Numbered from the stretch's first letter, positions 27,164-37,055 are shown. The stretch: 64,000 nucleotides of DNA from Granulosicoccus antarcticus IMCC3135 (GCF_002215215.1 NZ_CP018632.1:1670501-1734500), one strand, 5' to 3'. A program made the numbers and translations. The notes: generated from the sequence alone by a model not told the origin.

Positions 27164-27664
27164 TCAACGCAGACTGACGGGAAGCACTGCATGGGCTTTG
27201 CCCAGAATGCGCTTCAACCATGGCAACTTCCCGATACTGGCAGAGTCAGGTAACTTGTTGTAGTTGGCACCTTCAATCATGATGCTGCTCAGTGTCGCGT
27301 AAGTGTTTGCCCATGCTTCTCGTGTAGGGGCATCAAAGGCTTTTCCCAGCCCCTCTTTCATCGTCCAGAACAGGCAGTTGGCGAATTTCTCATAGTCCTC
27401 CTCGTTGACGCCATAGCTGCGGTGCGCACGTCCGGCCTGCTTGAGAGGCTCGATAGATGATTCCATGTTCTCCAGAGAGTCAACGGCTTTATCCAGCATC
27501 TGCATGAGCTTTTCACCTTGCACCTTCATGTCGCCTTTGAACATGGGAGCCAATTCCGGATAAACGGAGAATAATCGTTGGTAGAACAGTTCAGCAGCCG
27601 TGTCGCGAATGGGTGAAAGTTTTTTCCACGACTCTCTGACAAGATGGTGCTGATGGGGGAGCAT
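27164..27664 (-). CDS. Single-domain globin
   Basis: Haem globin of 166 residues of the flavohaemoglobin-like/myoglobin-like lineage. The proximal His is His81 (AGRAHRSYGV). Tyr28 (ELFYQRLF) and Gln49 fit the B10 and E7 positions common in bacterial NO- and O2-reactive globins. No reductase domain follows. Likely role: NO detoxification, O2 binding or redox sensing; a partner reductase is not seen. It is monocistronic, downstream of the sensor-kinase pair on the same strand. Confidence 0.88.
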   Translation of the reverse strand: MLPHQHHLVRESWKKLSPIRDTAAELFYQRLFSVYPELAPMFKGDMKVQGEKLMQMLDKAVDSLENMESSIEPLKQAGRAHRSYGVNEEDYEKFANCLFWTMKEGLGKAFDAPTREAWANTYATLSSIMIEGANYNKLPDSASIGKLPWLKRILGKAHAVLPVSLR

Positions 27665-27904
27665 GGTCAGTTATTCTCACTGATGTGTGAATTGGAATCG
27701 CTCGGTGCAGGCTACAAACGAGGCAGAGTTATCAAGAGCTGATACCTGCCAAATTCTGCGAACAGGAACCCTGAAAGTAAGATAAAAGAGGGGCGCTGTC
27801 GTGGGCTAATTTTGCAGCACGGTGCTGCATAGAGTGCAGTGCACCAACAAAGGGGGGTGTGGCGAAAGCCCCTGTGGGTGATTATCAACACATCCTCCAA
27901 TGGA

Positions 27905-28657
27905 TCAATACGTCAATGCAAGTAATGACCCTTCGACAGTCACCATTCTGATGTCTGTTTCATAGAGCGCAGACAGTACTTCAGAGTTGAGCACGGCTGC
28001 CGTATCTCCTGCCATGAAAATTTCACCGTTCTTCATCGCCACGATATAGTCAGCGTGACGTGCCGCATGGTTCAGGTCGTGGAGTACCAGTGCGAAGGTG
28101 CGACCCTTGTCGACGTGCAGGCGAATCAGCTGCATCAGTTGGCGTGCATGACGAATATCCAGATTGTTCAGAGGCTCATCGAGCAACACCATGTCGGTGG
28201 CCTGAGCAAAGTTCATCGCTAACAGGGCTCTTTGCCTCTGACCTCCTGACAAGGTTTCGAGAAAGCGATCGGACAGACTGCTCAGGTCGAAATCTGCCAG
28301 TGCCTGTTCGATGATGACATCGTCGGCTTTGCTGCCACGCCCCTTGTTGTGCGGATATCGGCCGAATGCGACCAGCTCACGCACACGCAAACGAGAGCCG
28401 ATACTGCTGTGTTGGCGCAGCACCGATAAGTGCCTGGCAAGTTCGTCGAAGGCATAGTCATTGAGCAGACGACCTGCCAGTTCGACCTCGCCTCTGTCCT
28501 GTTTTTGCAGTCGTGACAGCGTATGTAGCAGGCTGGATTTACCTGCGCCATTAGGACCGATCAAGGCCGTTATCTTGCCCGGTGGAAGTTCAACTGAGAT
28601 ATCTCTGAGAATCTGGTGCTTGTCCAGGCTCAGATCGATTGCACGGGTTTTGATCAT
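27905..28657 (-). CDS. Siderophore ABC transporter ATPase (FepC/CeuD/VctC type)
   Basis: ATPase of 250 residues powering ferric-siderophore import. It has Walker A GPNGAGKSS, signature LSGGQRQRALLAMN, Walker B MVLLDEPLNNLD and switch His (VLHDLNHAARH). The length and FepC-like LSVLRQHSSIGSRLRVRELVAFGRYPH segment fit iron-chelate ATPases. It is the last gene of a four-gene operon; its start overlaps the preceding permease stop by four bases. Confidence 0.92.
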   Translation of the reverse strand: MIKTRAIDLSLDKHQILRDISVELPPGKITALIGPNGAGKSSLLHTLSRLQKQDRGEVELAGRLLNDYAFDELARHLSVLRQHSSIGSRLRVRELVAFGRYPHNKGRGSKADDVIIEQALADFDLSSLSDRFLETLSGGQRQRALLAMNFAQATDMVLLDEPLNNLDIRHARQLMQLIRLHVDKGRTFALVLHDLNHAARHADYIVAMKNGEIFMAGDTAAVLNSEVLSALYETDIRMVTVEGSLLALTY

Positions 28658-29631
28658 GGCCGTTTTACCAGAAGCAGATAGAGAAACAGGAGTCCACCCA
28701 GTAGTTCGATAACGACGCTGATGGTGATCTGCATATGCAGCAGGCGTTCTAGAATCAGTTGCCCGCCGAGCAGGATCAGAATGCCCACCAGAATGGTCAG
28801 AGGAATCAGTATGGCGTGGCTGTGGCGTGGACTGATTGCGTAGACCAGACTGCTGATGAGCAATCCGAGAAAGACAACAGGGCCTACCAGCGCTGTGGCT
28901 GTGGCGACCAGAACAGCGATCAGTGTCAGAATCTGGAAAGCAGTCTTGTCATGCTCGACGCCCAGTCCAATAGCCAGGTCGCGCCCTAGTGCCATGATAT
29001 CGAGTTTGCGCCGTAACAGCCAGGTCAGCCACAACGAGACAATCACAGCCAAGCCTGCATAGCCCAGTAGCGATTCATTGATATTGCCAAACCGGGCGAA
29101 GCTGGCTGATTGCACCACGGCGTAATCATTGGGTGCCAGAATGCGGGACATGAAACCAGACAGTGAGCGAAATAGCACACCGACAATGATGCCGGTGAGA
29201 ATCAGGCGTGAAAAATCGGACTGTCCGCGTTTCAGCAAAGTGCTGAACAAAGCCACCGCCAACAGAGACATGATGGCCAGTTCGGCCATGAATTTAGCTG
29301 ATGGCGGCAGAGTGACGTAGTGACTGCTGCCAAGAAAGAAGACGACACTGGTCTGAATGAGAACGTACAGAGAGTCGAATCCCATTAGGGAGGGAGTGAG
29401 TATGCGATTGCCGCTGAGTGTCTGGAACAGCAGTGTCGATACACCGATGGCTGAAGCCGTTATCAGTAAACCCAGCAGGGTAGGCAGCCTGAATGCCATG
29501 ATGAACACTGTGTTGCCATCAGCTCCCTGGAACAAGTAGAGGCAGGATACCAACAAGACCATCAGGCTCAGTACCGCCAGCAGCCATGCAGTGTGTCTGC
29601 GCTCTCTACCTCGATTGTTTGAAAGATTCAT
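28654..29631 (-). CDS. Siderophore ABC transporter permease (FecCD/BtuC family), second subunit
   Basis: Polytopic inner-membrane permease of 325 residues. Family blocks include SGNRILTPSLMGFDSLYVL, GLGVEHDKT, and VGPVVFLGLLISSLVYAISPRHSHAILIP near the end, which contacts the ATPase. It pairs with the next permease to form the channel. Its start overlaps the previous stop and its stop overlaps the ATPase start, a tightly coupled operon like vctPDGC/ceuBCDE. Confidence 0.9.
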   Translation of the reverse strand: MNLSNNRGRERRHTAWLLAVLSLMVLLVSCLYLFQGADGNTVFIMAFRLPTLLGLLITASAIGVSTLLFQTLSGNRILTPSLMGFDSLYVLIQTSVVFFLGSSHYVTLPPSAKFMAELAIMSLLAVALFSTLLKRGQSDFSRLILTGIIVGVLFRSLSGFMSRILAPNDYAVVQSASFARFGNINESLLGYAGLAVIVSLWLTWLLRRKLDIMALGRDLAIGLGVEHDKTAFQILTLIAVLVATATALVGPVVFLGLLISSLVYAISPRHSHAILIPLTILVGILILLGGQLILERLLHMQITISVVIELLGGLLFLYLLLVKRP

Positions 29632-30626
29632 GCCTGTCGGGCTGCGGGTCGGCTATACAAAAGCCACAGGGTGACGACGGCTCCAACAACACCAAAGACG
29701 GTACCTACCGGAATTTCGTAAGGGGCTATGAGCAGCCTGCCCAGCATGTCACTCAACAGAGTCAGCATGGCACCGAGCCATGCTACCAGGGGGAGCGAAT
29801 ATCGAAGGTTGTCGCCCCGCAGACGGCTCACGATATTGGGCACAACCAGGCCGATGAACGGGATGATGCCGACAGTGACAATAGTGACAGCGGTAACGAC
29901 CGATACCACCAACAGGCCCAATGCCATGATGGTGCGGTAGTCCAGGCCCAGGTTGCGCGCCTGATCGCGTCCCAGGCTGGCAATCGTGAACTGGTCAGCC
30001 ACGAAATAGGTAAATACGGCGAGAATACCGGCGATCCACAATAGTCCATAGCGGCCGCGCATCATTCCGGAGAATTCGCCTGTCATCCAGATATCCAGTA
30101 ATTGAAGCAGGTCCGCCTGCCATGCCAGCCAGGTGGCGATGGCACCGATGACCCCTCCATAGACAATGCCGACCAGAGGTACCAGATAGGTTTCCTGTAC
30201 CGGTAGTTTTCTGATCATCAGCAAGAACAACAGCGTTCCCAGTAGTGCGCCGATACTGGCTGCAATCATCTTTGTCACGATGGAGCTTGCGGGGAACAGT
30301 AGCGTTATCAGTACGATTCCCAGGACCGCAGATTGTCCGCTACCGGCGGTTGACGGTTCAACAAAACGGTTCTGCACCAATACCTGCAAGACTTGACCAG
30401 CAATAGCCAGTGAGACACCAGTCAATAATACTGCCAGGGTTCGTGGTAGTCGGCTGACGCTCAACAACCAGAGTGCTTCAGGGTCGGTAAACAGTTCGCT
30501 GGGGCGCATGTCGATGACGCCGATAAAGAGACTGGCAATCACACAGATTGCCAGCGCGCCGATGGCCAGTCCCGGCTGCGGGGAGAGCCGGAAAAGTGTC
30601 GTTCGCTTGTTCATGCAGGGTAACAA
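29628..30626 (-). CDS. Siderophore ABC transporter permease (FecCD/BtuC family), first subunit
   Basis: Polytopic permease of 332 residues. It shows RLPRTLAVLLTGVSLAIAGQVLQVLVQNRFVEPSTAGSGQSAVLG as the N-terminal FecCD block, SLGRDQARNLGLDY, and GIIPFIGLVVPNIVSRLRGDN. The binding-protein gene lies 36 bases upstream on the same strand. Both permeases together carry ferric siderophore from the periplasm. Confidence 0.9.
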   Translation of the reverse strand: MLPCMNKRTTLFRLSPQPGLAIGALAICVIASLFIGVIDMRPSELFTDPEALWLLSVSRLPRTLAVLLTGVSLAIAGQVLQVLVQNRFVEPSTAGSGQSAVLGIVLITLLFPASSIVTKMIAASIGALLGTLLFLLMIRKLPVQETYLVPLVGIVYGGVIGAIATWLAWQADLLQLLDIWMTGEFSGMMRGRYGLLWIAGILAVFTYFVADQFTIASLGRDQARNLGLDYRTIMALGLLVVSVVTAVTIVTVGIIPFIGLVVPNIVSRLRGDNLRYSLPLVAWLGAMLTLLSDMLGRLLIAPYEIPVGTVFGVVGAVVTLWLLYSRPAARQA

Positions 30627-30662
30627 GACTCGGATCTGGATTCAGCGAAGTAGAAATACTGT

Positions 30663-31577
30663 TTAGTTGGCAATCGTGAAAGCGCTACTGATTTGATTCA
30701 GTGTGCGTATTTGTGCTTGTATGCCACCACCCGCGATGTAGAGATCGGCACTGTTCAGGTAGACAAGGCGTTTGTTCTGCCAGGCTTGTGTCTCGTGAAT
30801 CAACTCATTGTCCAGTGTTTGCCGGGCACTATCGCCCTCTTGGCCAATGGCCGCAGTTCTGTCGATGATCAGCAGCCAGTCCGGATCGTATTGCAGTACG
30901 AATTCAAAAGAGACGGCGTCGCCATGGCCGGCGATGGCAACATCATCAACGGCAGCCTCCAGGCCCAGTTCCGAGTAAATCCATCCGAAGCGTGAGCCGG
31001 GACCGAAGGCCGAGATCTTCGGGCCATTGGTCATCAGTATCAGAGCTTTACCCTTGCCGGCAACCGCTGAACGAGCCTTGTCCACTGCTACATCCAGTTG
31101 TGCGACCAGCTCATCGGCTTTTTCGGACTTGTTGAACAGTTCGCCGTATTGCAGTGTGCGTTCTCGTGTCTGTATCAGTAGATCATTACCATCGATGCTC
31201 ATGTCGATGGCTGGAGCCAGTTTGGAGACGGTGTCGAGGGTGCCGGCTGAACGACCACCGACGATGACAAGATCGGGTTGCAAGGCTGACAGTGCCTGAT
31301 AGTCGGGGTCAAAGAGACTGCCCACTTTCGTTGCGGAGCTTTGCACCTCATCCAGATAATCGACAAACAGCTTGTCGACAGTCCCAGCGATGGGGACTCC
31401 CAGAGCATGGAGAGTATCTACAGCGGGGATGTCAAATACCGCAAGTGTGGTTGGATGATCTGTCACTGTGACCACACCTCTGGCCGTCTCGATATCAACA
31501 GCTGATGCTGTCAGTGGAGTGATGGCCGCGCTCAGGATCAGCGCGATGCCAGCGGTGGAATGTAGAAGCTTCATCAT
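30663..31577 (-). CDS. Periplasmic ferric-siderophore-binding protein
   Basis: Class III periplasmic binding protein of 304 residues from the ATG at 31577; a longer frame to 31685 runs into the Fur box and is rejected. Signal peptide MMKLLHSTAGIALILSAAIT with cleavage around TASA. The mature protein has the TroA-fold pattern: HPTTLAVFDIPAVDTLHALGVP, LQPDLVIVGGRS and DPDWLLIIDRTAA. It resembles binding proteins for catecholate/petrobactin-type siderophores (FatB, CeuE, VctP). First gene of the import operon and divergent from the TonB receptor. Confidence 0.9.
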   Translation of the reverse strand: MMKLLHSTAGIALILSAAITPLTASAVDIETARGVVTVTDHPTTLAVFDIPAVDTLHALGVPIAGTVDKLFVDYLDEVQSSATKVGSLFDPDYQALSALQPDLVIVGGRSAGTLDTVSKLAPAIDMSIDGNDLLIQTRERTLQYGELFNKSEKADELVAQLDVAVDKARSAVAGKGKALILMTNGPKISAFGPGSRFGWIYSELGLEAAVDDVAIAGHGDAVSFEFVLQYDPDWLLIIDRTAAIGQEGDSARQTLDNELIHETQAWQNKRLVYLNSADLYIAGGGIQAQIRTLNQISSAFTIAN

Positions 31578-31650
31578 TGAGTTCCGAGGTTGAAAACCGG
31601 CTGTCGCATTTGATAAATCAGACAGGCATCGGTGGGAGAGCACTTTGTGA

Positions 31651-31678
31651 TTGATTTTGCAAATTACCTGTGTATCAT
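31651..31678 (+). promoter_or_regulatory. Promoter of the TonB receptor gene
   Basis: TTGATT (31651-31656), 16-base spacer, TATCAT (31673-31678). Predicted start near 31685, immediately before the Fur box, so Fur binding would block initiation. Confidence 0.5.
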
Positions 31679-31687
31679 AATACAAAT

Positions 31688-31706
31688 GCTAACAATTCGC
31701 ATTATC
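31688..31706. promoter_or_regulatory. Fur box between siderophore operon and TonB receptor
   Basis: The minus strand reads GATAATGCGAATTGTTAGC, matching 14 of 19 positions of the Fur consensus GATAATGATAATCATTATC. It lies in the divergent promoter region and could repress both the import operon and the receptor when iron is plentiful. Confidence 0.75.
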
Positions 31707-31773
31707 ATTAGTGTTTGTTGCAATTCAATTCAGATTGCTGCCTGTGGGCATGCAATGGCTCATAGGGAAATCA

Positions 31774-33906
31774 ATGACTGTTCCAGCTAAACCGCCAGTA
31801 CTCTTGTCGCGGACTTTGTTTGCGGTGCTGCCTTTAGTGCTATCCATGCAACAGGTGTACGCCCAGCAGCTGGAAGGTGAGGAGGAGCCATTAGTGCTGG
31901 GTCCGATGGTTGTCTGGGGGACTCAGGTTCAATCCTCATCTGTAAAGTTGGGCAGCGAGGGCATTGGCATCAAGCAGGCGGATCACATCAGTGATTTGCT
32001 GCGTTCTGTACCTGGTGTGGATGTGGGGGGCGCACATTCCCTGAACCAGCGCATCACTATCCGGAGTATGGACGACAAGGATTTGCGTATCAGCATTGAT
32101 GGCGCTAACCAGAACACCTATATGTATCACCATTTGGGAAATCTTCAGATACACGCCGATATTCTGGAATCTGTCGATATCGACGTCGGCAATAACAGCG
32201 TAGTCAATGGTGGTCTGGGAGGTTCTGTACGCTTCAGGACAAAATCAGCCGAGCAGCTACTAGAGGAAGGGCAGCGTGCAGGTGGCCGTGTGCAACTAGG
32301 TTATGGCGACAACTCAGGGACAAGCTTTGCCTTGACGGGTTACGGTCAATTAACAGAGGCCGTGGATGTCATTGCCTACTACAACGGCGTCAACCGAGAT
32401 AATTACGAAGTTGGTGGTGGTGAAATCAAGGACTTCAGCGGTAATACCATCGAAGGTACTGACGGAACCGTGCGCGGTCTGGAGGGAGATCTGCAGGATG
32501 TACTACTGAAGTTTGGCTGGGATATCAATGATAACCATCGCCTCAGTTTTGGTGTTGAAAATTATGTGGATGAGGGCGATTACAGTTACCGCCCAGATAT
32601 GGGGCTCGCTACCGACCTTGCCATTACAGAGAGTCTGGGAGTTCCCCTGCTGTGGCCAACCGAGCTCAGCCGCAATACCGTAACCCTGAACTATGAGGGA
32701 GAATCCAGACGAGGTGGCAGCATCAATGCAAGTCTGTTCCGCAATGACAGCACACTGCAGCGAGACGAGAGTGGCTGGGCGCAGAATGCCGATTTTGCGG
32801 ACTCTGCCGGACAGATAGAAGGGGAAGCTGCGAATACGGGAGTGAATGTTATTGTCCGCAAGGATCTGGGGCAGCATGGCTTTAGCTACGGCGCCGAGGT
32901 TACGCAGTACGAAACAGATTTCTCAGCAGACTATCAAAACGGTAGTCAGGAAAAATCTTCAGAAGAAATAATCGACTCGGCCATTTTTGTACAGGATCGT
33001 ATCCGTCTGAATGAGCGTTTCTCACTGACTCCTGGAGTTCGTTACAACGTTCAGAAGAATGACACGGTAGTCACGGACGATACTTTCGATGAAGTGACGG
33101 CCGCATTAGCCGCTGATTTCGAACTGACTCCCACGGTGCATTTGCGAGCCAGTACCACCCAGTTGTTCAAGGGGCCGGAAATTGGCGAAGTATTCACTGG
33201 TGCCGGGCTCTACGATTCTGTCAACGCCGATATTCGTCAGGAGACAGGACTTAATACCGAGCTGTCACTGGCTTATGCCAATGCGGTGCTTGGAGCTGAT
33301 GAATTCAGCGCCGGGTTTACGCTGTTCAATACACAACTTGATGATTATATCTACGACTATGCACCCATTGCTGAAGCCGATGGTGGCGGTAGCTGGAAAG
33401 ACAATGTCGGTGATATGAACGTTCAAGGTATCGAGGCCTACCTGGGCTATGAAATTGGTCAGTTAGAAGCACTGTTCAGCTATTCGATCGCGGATAGTGA
33501 GCTGGATGCTGACAGCGAATATCTGGTACTCGACAAGGCACGACTCGATCGCAAACAGGGAGATACATTTGCTATCGCACTGGATTATCATCTGGCGAAA
33601 TCTCGCCTGGCATTGCATTGGGATGCTCAGGTGGTGAAATCGCTGGGCAGCGGTGTTGATCTGGATGGCGCTACCGAGAACAATGCCAAGGACGGATTTG
33701 CAGTCCACAATATATCTGCCAAATGGCATCCGACTGTCCTCAAGGGATTATCCATAACCGTCGGCATCGACAATCTGTTCGATGAATACTACGCTTCGCA
33801 ATCATCACGTACAGGTCTGAGTCTGCATCCACGATTCGGAGAGCTCTACTTGCAGGATTATGAGCCGGGCCGTAATTTCAAATTGACAGCTGACTACACG
33901 TTCTAG
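31774..33906 (+). CDS. TonB-dependent outer-membrane siderophore receptor
   Basis: Outer-membrane receptor of 710 residues from the ATG at 31774, which has GGGAA just upstream. A GTG at 31711 is less likely because it adds a non-signal stretch. Signal peptide ends near VYA. The plug domain has ISDLLRSVPGVDVGGAHSLNQRITIRSM and DILESVDIDVGNNSVVNGGLGGSVRFRT. Beta-barrel strands follow, ending in the typical NLFDEYY, the GRNFKLTADYTF C-terminus and terminal Phe. Transport is driven by TonB-ExbBD, not in the window. It feeds the divergent ABC importer. Confidence 0.92.
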   Translation: MTVPAKPPVLLSRTLFAVLPLVLSMQQVYAQQLEGEEEPLVLGPMVVWGTQVQSSSVKLGSEGIGIKQADHISDLLRSVPGVDVGGAHSLNQRITIRSMDDKDLRISIDGANQNTYMYHHLGNLQIHADILESVDIDVGNNSVVNGGLGGSVRFRTKSAEQLLEEGQRAGGRVQLGYGDNSGTSFALTGYGQLTEAVDVIAYYNGVNRDNYEVGGGEIKDFSGNTIEGTDGTVRGLEGDLQDVLLKFGWDINDNHRLSFGVENYVDEGDYSYRPDMGLATDLAITESLGVPLLWPTELSRNTVTLNYEGESRRGGSINASLFRNDSTLQRDESGWAQNADFADSAGQIEGEAANTGVNVIVRKDLGQHGFSYGAEVTQYETDFSADYQNGSQEKSSEEIIDSAIFVQDRIRLNERFSLTPGVRYNVQKNDTVVTDDTFDEVTAALAADFELTPTVHLRASTTQLFKGPEIGEVFTGAGLYDSVNADIRQETGLNTELSLAYANAVLGADEFSAGFTLFNTQLDDYIYDYAPIAEADGGGSWKDNVGDMNVQGIEAYLGYEIGQLEALFSYSIADSELDADSEYLVLDKARLDRKQGDTFAIALDYHLAKSRLALHWDAQVVKSLGSGVDLDGATENNAKDGFAVHNISAKWHPTVLKGLSITVGIDNLFDEYYASQSSRTGLSLHPRFGELYLQDYEPGRNFKLTADYTF

Positions 33907-34060
33907 CCTGAGGCCGAGATGCCTTTCCAATCGAGCGCCTGCGTGCGGGGGAGTAGAGAAGTAGAGCAGAGAAGAGTGGGGCGACTATTCATGTGTCGAT
34001 GGTAGTTTCGGTCATGTGAAAACTATTTCAAATGTTTGTAAAAATACCTCGTTCTGCCTC

Positions 34061-34089
34061 TTGACAGCAACTTCGCAGAAGCCGATAAA
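34061..34089 (+). promoter_or_regulatory. Promoter of the FG-GAP lipoprotein gene
   Basis: Perfect TTGACA (34061-34066), 17-base spacer and GATAAA (34084-34089, four of six matches to TATAAT). It is 86 bases before the predicted start codon. Confidence 0.55.
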
Positions 34090-34174
34090 GCGCACTTGAA
34101 TCACACTGATTCTTCACTTGTCGAGCCGGAAAAATAACCTGCCGCTCTGCATTACTCTACGATCAAACAGTAGC

Positions 34175-35677
34175 ATGATGAACCTTACGAACTTCCGTTA
34201 TTCCCTGATCCTGCTGGCTATCCTGGCTGGCTGCAGCAGTTCGGATTCGACCCCGAACACAGTGCCTGACAATACGGGCGATACGGATACGCCGCTGATC
34301 CCCGGTGATATTGATGGTGATAGCGATGGCGATGTTGAAGCACCGGAGGTGCCCACAGCATCCCAGATCATTTATCTGGATAACGAAGCTGTGTCTCTAC
34401 CCACTGGCGGTCTCTTTCTGGTATCCGAATATATCGGTGACCTGAATAATGACGGCAAGGGCGATATTCTGGCTGATACCTCCACCTTCATACTCGGATC
34501 TGAAAATTCTGAGCAAGATGTCTTTGCATCCAACGAGCGTATTTCCACAGCACTCGAGCTGTTTAGTGCAACAGTCCTTGACTTCAATGGCAACGGGGTC
34601 GCGGATATTCTGCTGCCGAACTATGAGGGAAACTTGCCACAATCCCGATTTGGTGGTTTTGACCTGGTACTGGACCGCTCCGATCTGAGTACACCCATTG
34701 TCTTCGACGGTACCAACGGTGGTCGTATCAAGGGCGTTGAGCCGGGTCAGGAAAACATGAGTTTCACCTCAGTCGGTGATGTCAATGGTGATGGTCGCGA
34801 TGACCTGGCTGGATACCTCGGTGGCTCCTTGACTCAGGCAGGCGCAGCTATGGTTGTGCTCTACGGTGCGAACGGATTGCCGGAAGCGGAGAACGATGTC
34901 ACTGTCTTCAGTGGTAGTGCGGTCGATCGTCTGGTACCTGCAAACAACGTGCGTTTCGAGGGTGGGCGGGTCACCTATGTACTGCCACTTGGAGATATCA
35001 ACCAGGACGGGCTGGACGACTTCGCGTTGCGTTATTCCTACCCACAAGGTGCTGATGTTGAAGGCGATCGATCCTTTGACATGCTGATTGTCTATGGAGC
35101 TACTGATGGTATTGTTTCGGTGGAAGCTTTCGATGCTGAGACCTCAACCAGTGCTGGCACACGTTTCGCCGACTCGTTGATTCAGGAAACTGCGGGTGAT
35201 TTCAATGCCGATGGCGTGACCGATCTTGTTATCGCATCAGAAACGATCGAGGGTAATCGTACCGTGTATAGCGAAGGTGTGTTGCTGGGCCAGGATTGGC
35301 AGTCTCAGTCGAGCTTTAGTGCTGCTGAACTGGCAGAGCACACCATCACCTTCACGGGATATGGTGCTGACTTTGGTTCCATCAAATTACATTCCGCAGG
35401 AGACTTCAATGGCGATGGCTTTGATGACCTGCTGGTAGAGGATGCAGCGCGAATGATCTTGATACCGGCAGGGATTGTCGGATCAGTAAACATTATTGAC
35501 CTGAATGATCTGCCTGCAGGTTCTGTGGAATTCAGAGCCAGTTCTGAGACCGATGCTGTCTACACCTACGAGTATCTGGATAGCCAGGCCGATGTTAATG
35601 GCGACGGATTTGATGACTTACTGGTTTACAGTCAGTCTGCCGGTGTAAGGGTACTTTTTGGGAAGGCTCAGTTCTGA
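34175..35677 (+). CDS. Lipoprotein with FG-GAP/VCBS-like calcium-binding repeats
   Basis: Exported lipoprotein of about 500 residues. The ATG at 34175 puts the lipobox (LAILAGC) near residue 22; a TTG at 34118 would place extra residues before the signal. An Asp-rich linker (GDIDGDSDGD) follows. Seven repeats carry a Dx(N)xDGxxD loop: DLNNDGKGD, DFNGNGVAD, DVNGDGRDD, DINQDGLDD, DFNADGVTD, DFNGDGFDD and DVNGDGFDD. Together these should form a beta-propeller binding Ca2+, as in integrin-like FG-GAP proteins. Probably surface-anchored with an adhesion or scaffold role. No enzyme domain seen. Confidence 0.88.
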   Translation: MMNLTNFRYSLILLAILAGCSSSDSTPNTVPDNTGDTDTPLIPGDIDGDSDGDVEAPEVPTASQIIYLDNEAVSLPTGGLFLVSEYIGDLNNDGKGDILADTSTFILGSENSEQDVFASNERISTALELFSATVLDFNGNGVADILLPNYEGNLPQSRFGGFDLVLDRSDLSTPIVFDGTNGGRIKGVEPGQENMSFTSVGDVNGDGRDDLAGYLGGSLTQAGAAMVVLYGANGLPEAENDVTVFSGSAVDRLVPANNVRFEGGRVTYVLPLGDINQDGLDDFALRYSYPQGADVEGDRSFDMLIVYGATDGIVSVEAFDAETSTSAGTRFADSLIQETAGDFNADGVTDLVIASETIEGNRTVYSEGVLLGQDWQSQSSFSAAELAEHTITFTGYGADFGSIKLHSAGDFNGDGFDDLLVEDAARMILIPAGIVGSVNIIDLNDLPAGSVEFRASSETDAVYTYEYLDSQADVNGDGFDDLLVYSQSAGVRVLFGKAQF

Positions 35678-35691
35678 GAAGAGCGTTTACT

Positions 35692-35721
35692 AGCCCGGAA
35701 TGGTCTTGAATAATCCGGGCT
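35692..35721. terminator. Bidirectional terminator hairpin
   Basis: AGCCCGGA/TCCGGGCT, a perfect 8-bp stem with a 14-base loop, exactly between the convergent FG-GAP lipoprotein and MFS genes. No clear T-tract. Confidence 0.5.
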
Positions 35722-35726
35722 GGCTT

Positions 35727-37055
35727 CTAAGCCATCGTATGCGCAACCTTGTTTGCCGGCTTGCCAGAGGAGCCTATTACCGTCAGCACGGTGAGTAGGC
35801 TCGCGAGAGCCACTATCCAGAAAACACCATTGGCCGCTCCACGATCCAGCAGGAAGCCAAAGATGGGTGGTGCGATGATGCCACCCAGATTAAAGCCGGT
35901 AGAGACAAAGCCGAACACCGTACCAGCCTGGCCTGGGGGTGTGAGTGAACGCACGAGCATGTCGCGCGAGGGGGCAATGGCGCCACTGGCGAATCCGCAT
36001 AACGCAAACAGCGTGCCGCTGAGCCAGATACCCGGCGTCATCCAGGCCAGGAGCGAGATACCCGCGGCGATGAACAGCAGGCAGGCGACAATCGTTTTCT
36101 GAAAATCACGTTTGCCATCGGCTATCCGACCTCCTGCCAGAACGCCTAAGGGTGAGGCAAACAACCAGGCGGAAATCAGAGTTCCAGCCAGAGTCAGACT
36201 GAATCCGTGCTGCTCATGTAAGGCGGTGACGCCAAAACCTGTCACGCCTCTACCGACCAGTGTCAGGCCGATGAAAAACGCTACCGACATGAGAATGGGG
36301 CGAGACAGCAGCAGATGACGACGTGCCAGTGCCGCTTCAGATTTGCTGTTGATCGGCTGGGTGGGCGCTGGTGCGGCATCGACTTTTAGAGCTGTCGCCT
36401 CATGTACAGCCTCAGCCTTGCTGGAAGCAGAGTTCGCTGCCGATTCAGACGATTCGGTACCGGTGTTGAACCAGGCACGGCGACTGTACAAGACCCCCGC
36501 AATAACAACGCCTAGCAGGCCGCAAATCATTAATGCATGCTGCCAGCCGTACAATGAGGCCAGCAGCAATACGGTCAATGGCGCCATGGCTTCGCCAAAA
36601 TGACCTGCCGCCGTGTGATAGGAAAACGCCCGACCCATTCGCTCTGGTAGGGCAACGGCATTCAGAATGGCGTAGTCGGCAGGATGATAGACAGCATTGC
36701 CTAATCCGGCCACACCCATCAGAAAGACGAATGCGCCATAAACTGGCCAGACACCTATCAACGAAAAAGCCAGACCCTCTAACGCCAAGCCGATGATAAG
36801 TACCCATCCAGCTCCGATACGATCCACAAACACCCCCATCGGAGCCTGAGCCAGCCCTGTCATGAGGCTGAACATGGTGATCCCGAATCCCAGTTGGGTG
36901 TAACTGATCTGCATGGCTTCGCTGATTACCGGCAACAATGGTGGTAGCAGCAACATGTAGAAGTGACTGAAAAAGTGGGCTATGCAGATCAGCGCTATAG
37001 CCCACCGGCCGTGGTTCTGTGTTGAGGAATCTGAGAAGGGCACAGGCAAACGCAC
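35727..37055 (-). CDS. Major facilitator superfamily transporter
   Basis: Polytopic membrane protein of 442 residues with two six-helix halves and a long charged/Ala-rich cytoplasmic linker (about residues 193-240). Visible MFS features: FGITMFSLMTGLAQAPMGVFVDRIGAGWVLIIG (loop 2-3 motif) and, in the second half, LAGGRIADGKRDF. The linker is unusually long. It resembles nitrate/phosphonate- or sugar-type MFS members but substrate cannot be read. Single gene, convergent with the lipoprotein. Confidence 0.88.
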   Translation of the reverse strand: MRLPVPFSDSSTQNHGRWAIALICIAHFFSHFYMLLLPPLLPVISEAMQISYTQLGFGITMFSLMTGLAQAPMGVFVDRIGAGWVLIIGLALEGLAFSLIGVWPVYGAFVFLMGVAGLGNAVYHPADYAILNAVALPERMGRAFSYHTAAGHFGEAMAPLTVLLLASLYGWQHALMICGLLGVVIAGVLYSRRAWFNTGTESSESAANSASSKAEAVHEATALKVDAAPAPTQPINSKSEAALARRHLLLSRPILMSVAFFIGLTLVGRGVTGFGVTALHEQHGFSLTLAGTLISAWLFASPLGVLAGGRIADGKRDFQKTIVACLLFIAAGISLLAWMTPGIWLSGTLFALCGFASGAIAPSRDMLVRSLTPPGQAGTVFGFVSTGFNLGGIIAPPIFGFLLDRGAANGVFWIVALASLLTVLTVIGSSGKPANKVAHTMA

